64,000 bases of DNA from Rosellinia necatrix (lineage: Eukaryota; Ascomycota; Sordariomycetes; Xylariales; Xylariaceae). The stretch is from assembly GCA_021209875.1 (NCBI GenBank), contig JAGYVD010000007.1:2542001-2606000 (forward strand), in the 5' to 3' direction. Positions 60,752 to 64,000 of the stretch are shown piece after piece. Made by a program: the position numbers and the translations under genes. The notes under the pieces are model-generated. The model made no database searches and had not been told where the DNA came from. It saw nothing but the letters and a program-made list of their open reading frames with translations. Within the stretch, counting starts at the first letter, position 1; every line of letters starts with the position of its first letter.

Positions 60752-62387
60752 TTAGCTTCTAGCGTTCCTAACCTCTATAACCTCTTCGGTATCCGTATCC
60801 TCGCGTTCCAGAACGTTGCAATCGGCGGCTTCGTCAGCATATACGATCCTTGAGCGTAGTTCGCGCTTTGCCTTCCGTACATGCGTCATACGAGTAAAGT
60901 CATCGTTAGGACCTGTTTTGACTGATTTACGCTCAACCGTAGCGTTTTGATCAATCTGGGCTTCAAGGGTCGCGATCTTAGCCTTCAAAAACGCGATAGT
61001 TTGAGCCTGTTGGTCAAGGGCCTTGCTAGCCTTCGCGGAAAACAGCCTTTGCGAGGGATTATTAAACTAAGGATAAATCGTAGCCAGCTTCTGCGTAGTT
61101 GCCTCTAATTGCTGGCTTCCGGAGGGTGTCTCTATAATAACTTTTGAAGCTATCGTCAATAGATTAGGCGTAACGGGTCGTTCTTCTGCGGTAAGTGTTG
61201 GTGCCATAGCCTTTATAACACCCTTCTTTTCAAGCATAACATATTTCGAAGATAGCGGCACCTGCCGGTCTCTTGGCCATATCCCAGCTGTTGCCCATGC
61301 TTTTTTATAGTCCTCGGCTTCAATATGTCTTCGCGAGCGGCCCTATACGCTATCACCATGTCTTTTTTGGAAGGCCTCACGCCAAGGTGGCCTGCGGGCG
61401 TCTCCCGAAGCCCGTTTTTCAGCTTTTTTTAAGTAAACCGAAGACTCCAACATCCAACGGCTGCAGTATGTGACTGCAGTGAGGCTCATAAAACAGAAGC
61501 CAGATCTTATGTAAGAGGCAGGTCCAGAGAAACTCGTCACTCGTATGAGATTCGTGGCCGTCGCATACCAATACACACCATATATTGCCAAAGCGATTCC
61601 GAATATAGGGTATAAAGAGGTTTCGTAGCCACTTTAAGGCTATAAAATTGCTGGTCCATCCGTTGGGAGACCAGTCAAATCGCCAGTCTTCGAATAGACC
61701 CCGGTTCCGGTCCGGAAACCACTGACTTTGAACCCTCACACCCTTCCAAATCATCAGCGGCGGTAAGGCCTCGCCGGCAGCGCTAATAGCTTCAAGGACA
61801 GTAATCCATTCGCCCTTTTCAATAGCTTTCTTAAAGGTCTGGCGTAGGCTAGCATCGGTAATCACAAAATGATCGTTGCCAACGCCTTGGCCAATACCTA
61901 TTTCGTCGATGTTAAAGAAGCGTTCTGGGGGGATATTTGCCACTTCCGGAGCCTCAAGGCGGTCGGGGGAGAGGTTAATATTAACTGCTGTTGCGCCATT
62001 AACGCGCGTATAATTAATAGAATGCGATCTAGCTGACTTAACCGCTTTATTTCGAGCTAAAAAACGGCTATGCCACTCTTTCCCAAGGCTTCTATTGCCG
62101 CCGGAAGCATTTAGCATACGTTCAGCCATAAGTCTGAACTTGAAAAGCGAAGGCGCAAAGCCTAGCCTAGCCTGCCCTATAGCCCAGTTTGCTAACTGGT
62201 GTTCATGATAAGTAGACAAGGCTTGAAGGTTAGCGTAGGTCTGTTTTCGGGTCGTAATACCTCGAAGGCGGCGGCGTAAATACGATCTGTCAACACCCCA
62301 TTTACGTGCTGCAGTCTGAACTGGACTCCCAAGAAGAACTGCGCGAACAGCAGCCGTAGCGCGGTGATTTTTCGAATCTGAAGACAT
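60752..62387 (-). pseudogene. Broken pogo/Fot1-type DDE transposase
   Basis: The open part is 62387-61419 (322 aa). It has an N-terminal helix-turn-helix (about 10-45), a CENP-B/Tc5-type second HTH (about 55-115) and a DDE_1 catalytic core with Asp161 (FNIDE), Asp276 (VCDGHESH) and Asp312 (ILQPLDVGVFG), so all three acidic residues are present. The frame is lost at a seven-A run (61424-61430 on the plus strand), where one extra A would explain the shift. In the continuing frame there are TAG stops at 61343-61345 and 61067-61069 before the natural end at 60752. The last part encodes a heptad-rich coiled coil (about 61000-60940). The TAG stops could come from CAG by C-to-T change, i.e. RIP or ordinary decay. 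The usual family length is about 540 aa, close to the sum of these pieces. Confidence 0.88.
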
Positions 62388-62533
62388 GTTGATAAAGAGG
62401 AGTCAATTCTGAGTCGAATGAGGGTAAAAAAATCATCGTGAGACCTAAACGCGGTCGCGTTATTAAAAAGTGTTTAATTAAGGTGGCTGGGAGTCAAAGC
62501 GCGTTTCGGGGGGTCTGGGGCCCTGGTCGCGAT

Positions 62534-62563
62534 GGGGGGTGGTCGTGACCCAGGGGTTTTGCT
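62534..62563 (-). repeat. Right TIR of the Fot1/pogo-type element
   Basis: Inverted copy of 60645-60674 with one mismatch, followed by the target TA at 62564-62565. Confidence 0.9.
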
Positions 62564-62565
62564 TA

Positions 62566-64000
62566 TTTAAGTGCACGTAATGACTAAGATTCTCTGTAGC
62601 TCCTACGAAATTGATTCCTAACGAGGGCATCTCGGGTTTTGCTTATCGCTTATGACTAAGTTCGTAGTTCAAGCTTTAAAATCTGCTGGGCGACATATCT
62701 AACACTTATAAGTTATCAAGTTCTGCCCGGCATAATTTTATAACACTTCTGCTACGCGACATTTTTTTTACAAAGTTACAACAGCTATTGTTAGACTAGT
62801 TTTTTATGCTACTTTTAAAGTTATAATTATCGGAAATAATATTTAAGCTGTTATAATATGCGCTGCTAATATTAAAACGGCTATTGGTCGGCGCAAGGGG
62901 AAAATAGCCGAAGATATAAGGCGATAGCAAAAATACTTTGTTTAGAAAAACCCTAGGTATACAAAATAAAGATTTGCCGCTGGTCTTTTTTAGGCTAAAG
63001 TTTTTACAATTCTAAGGTATAATATTCGACGGATTAACATTGGTTTGTTTTTTTAGCGCCCAGCTTTGTTTTAGGCGGTTGGAGTTTATTTACGTAGTTT
63101 TAGGCCTTAATAGTTTAAAATGGCCTGAACTTTTAAAAGCCCTACTTAATAGGATTAAAAGCTGCTAGCTGCTCGAGGACTTTTGCTACAAGCTAATAAA
63201 AGGCGGGGATTCTATAGGAAAATAGGATCTAAAAGTTGACTTAATTTTAATCTACTCTGGGTAAAAAGAAAAAAAATTATACAGCTTCGGATGCGGGCAT
63301 TTTATATATAAGACTTGATCTTACAAAAAAAATACAGGCAGCAGACCAGGCCTGTTTTACGTTAGGTAGAAGTTTTACGGTTTAATCTATTTTAGTTAGT
63401 AGTAATTATAGGCTTTCTAGCTTTAACGCCAGCTGTATTAAAACAAGGGTGTCTGTTAAGCTAAACGTGTATATTAATACTTTTATTATTATTTATTTAA
63501 TTAATAATTAATACTAAGGGCTGGTATAAAAAGCGAGCTTTTAAAGTTGGCATAAGCGCAGGGTTAAATAATCTTAGAAGGCTTGAAAGTCTATTTAAAC
63601 TAGTAGGCAGCAATATGGCTAAATATTAATGCAACCTTGGCAGTTGTTATTTAAATAGTCTAATTAGCAATTTTAGGCCTAGGCAAAAAGAAATTTGTTT
63701 GCGACAGCTTTGACAATTAATAAATAAAATTAATGTTTTATTTTAAGTAATAGTGTTTAAAATAATAGCTTGTGTAAAAAAGGGCTAACATATTACGGGT
63801 GTATTATATTAGTGTATTTGTCCCGCTTTTTAATAAGCATAAGCACTGTTTTTTAGCGCAGTTGCCTTTAGCCACTAATTTAAAGCAAATAACCTGACAA
63901 CTTTTTTAAAATAATAAAGTATACTTTTTAGGGATTCTTATACGACCTGCTCTTCTTTTAAAATTAAAATTCAACAGTCCAAGTTTTTTACGCTTATTTA
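62566..64000. other. Partly RIPped AT-rich region, no intact gene
   Basis: AT content climbs again, but C and G are not as depleted as in E1 and E2. At 62690-62810 an imperfect repeat occurs (TGCTGGGCGACAT, TGCCCGGCATAA and TGCTACGCGACAT steps with AACACTT between). A plus-strand stretch at about 62940-63240 reads like a protein with a few TAA and TAG stops (see findings). No terminal repeat or known domain could be identified. Confidence 0.45.

Larger units (their letters stand above)
60645..62563 (-). mobile_element. Fot1/pogo-type (Tc1-mariner superfamily) DNA transposon, 1,919 bp, inactive
   Basis: Terminal inverted repeats of 30 bp at 60645-60674 and 62534-62563 start AGCAAAACCCCTGGGTCAC and differ at one position (A versus G). 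TA dinucleotides flank both sides (60643-60644 and 62564-62565), the target duplication of this superfamily. Size and layout match Fot1 (about 1.9 kb, a single transposase ORF). The transposase inside is broken, so this copy cannot move on its own. It marks the right edge of the gene island. Confidence 0.9.

Noticed and set aside
1..64000. CRISPR arrays, rRNA or tRNA genes
   Set aside because: No regularly spaced identical repeats with unique spacers, and no rRNA- or tRNA-like segment could be identified by eye. A tRNA search program was not available.

Overview
The window looks like a chromosome segment of a filamentous ascomycete (Pezizomycotina). The evidence is short introns of about 49-93 bp (one of 190 bp) with GTRNGT donors and CTAAC-type branch sites, a fungal-only SAT4-family membrane protein, two fungal-type P450s, a Fot1/pogo-type transposon and a Tad-like LINE fragment. 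About two thirds of the window is extremely AT-rich DNA in which repeats have lost C and G by C-to-T and G-to-A transitions, the pattern left by repeat-induced point mutation (RIP). The genome is therefore two-speed: AT-rich repeat blocks next to equilibrated gene islands. I cannot name the species.

Layout. Positions 1-7111: a RIP-degraded LTR element cut by the window edge (1-3563), then an inverted partial copy (E0) of a roughly 6-kb repeat. Positions 7112-9235: a 2.1-kb non-RIPped island with one small two-exon gene. Positions 9236-15255: copy E1 of the 6-kb repeat. Positions 15256-15575: a short unique spacer. Positions 15576-45734: copy E2 of the same repeat, inflated to 30 kb by seven first-level insertions (three LTR retrotransposons with both LTRs and four solo LTRs) plus three second-level solo LTRs. 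Removing the insertions and one copy of each target duplication leaves about 5.98 kb, against 6.02 kb for E1.

Positions 45735-60470 are a gene island. On the minus strand: a 5'-truncated LINE with a 13-bp target duplication (46084-47000), a CYP59/CYP4-like P450 (47088-48869) and a SAT4/rhodopsin-like membrane protein (49664-51314). On the plus strand: a CYP7/CYP8-like P450 (52192-54060), a hAT-like MITE with 79-bp direct flanking repeats (55185-55736), an Erg26/3-beta-HSD-like dehydrogenase (56132-57330) and a DHA2-type MFS transporter (58312-60469). All five cluster genes can be spliced into uninterrupted frames. Positions 60645-62563 hold a broken Fot1/pogo-type transposon with 30-bp TIRs, and from about 62600 to the end partly RIPped AT-rich DNA resumes.

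The five intact genes look like the oxidising, dehydrogenating and exporting part of a secondary-metabolite or sterol/triterpenoid-modifying cluster: two P450s, a 3-beta-HSD/decarboxylase-like enzyme, an efflux pump and a possible membrane sensor. No scaffold-forming enzyme (PKS, NRPS, terpene or oxidosqualene cyclase) is in the window and the island has repeat-rich DNA on both sides. The substrate is unknown, and the sterol or triterpenoid link is inference from enzyme families. Gene models were made by hand from splice signals and reading-frame continuity, with no database search.
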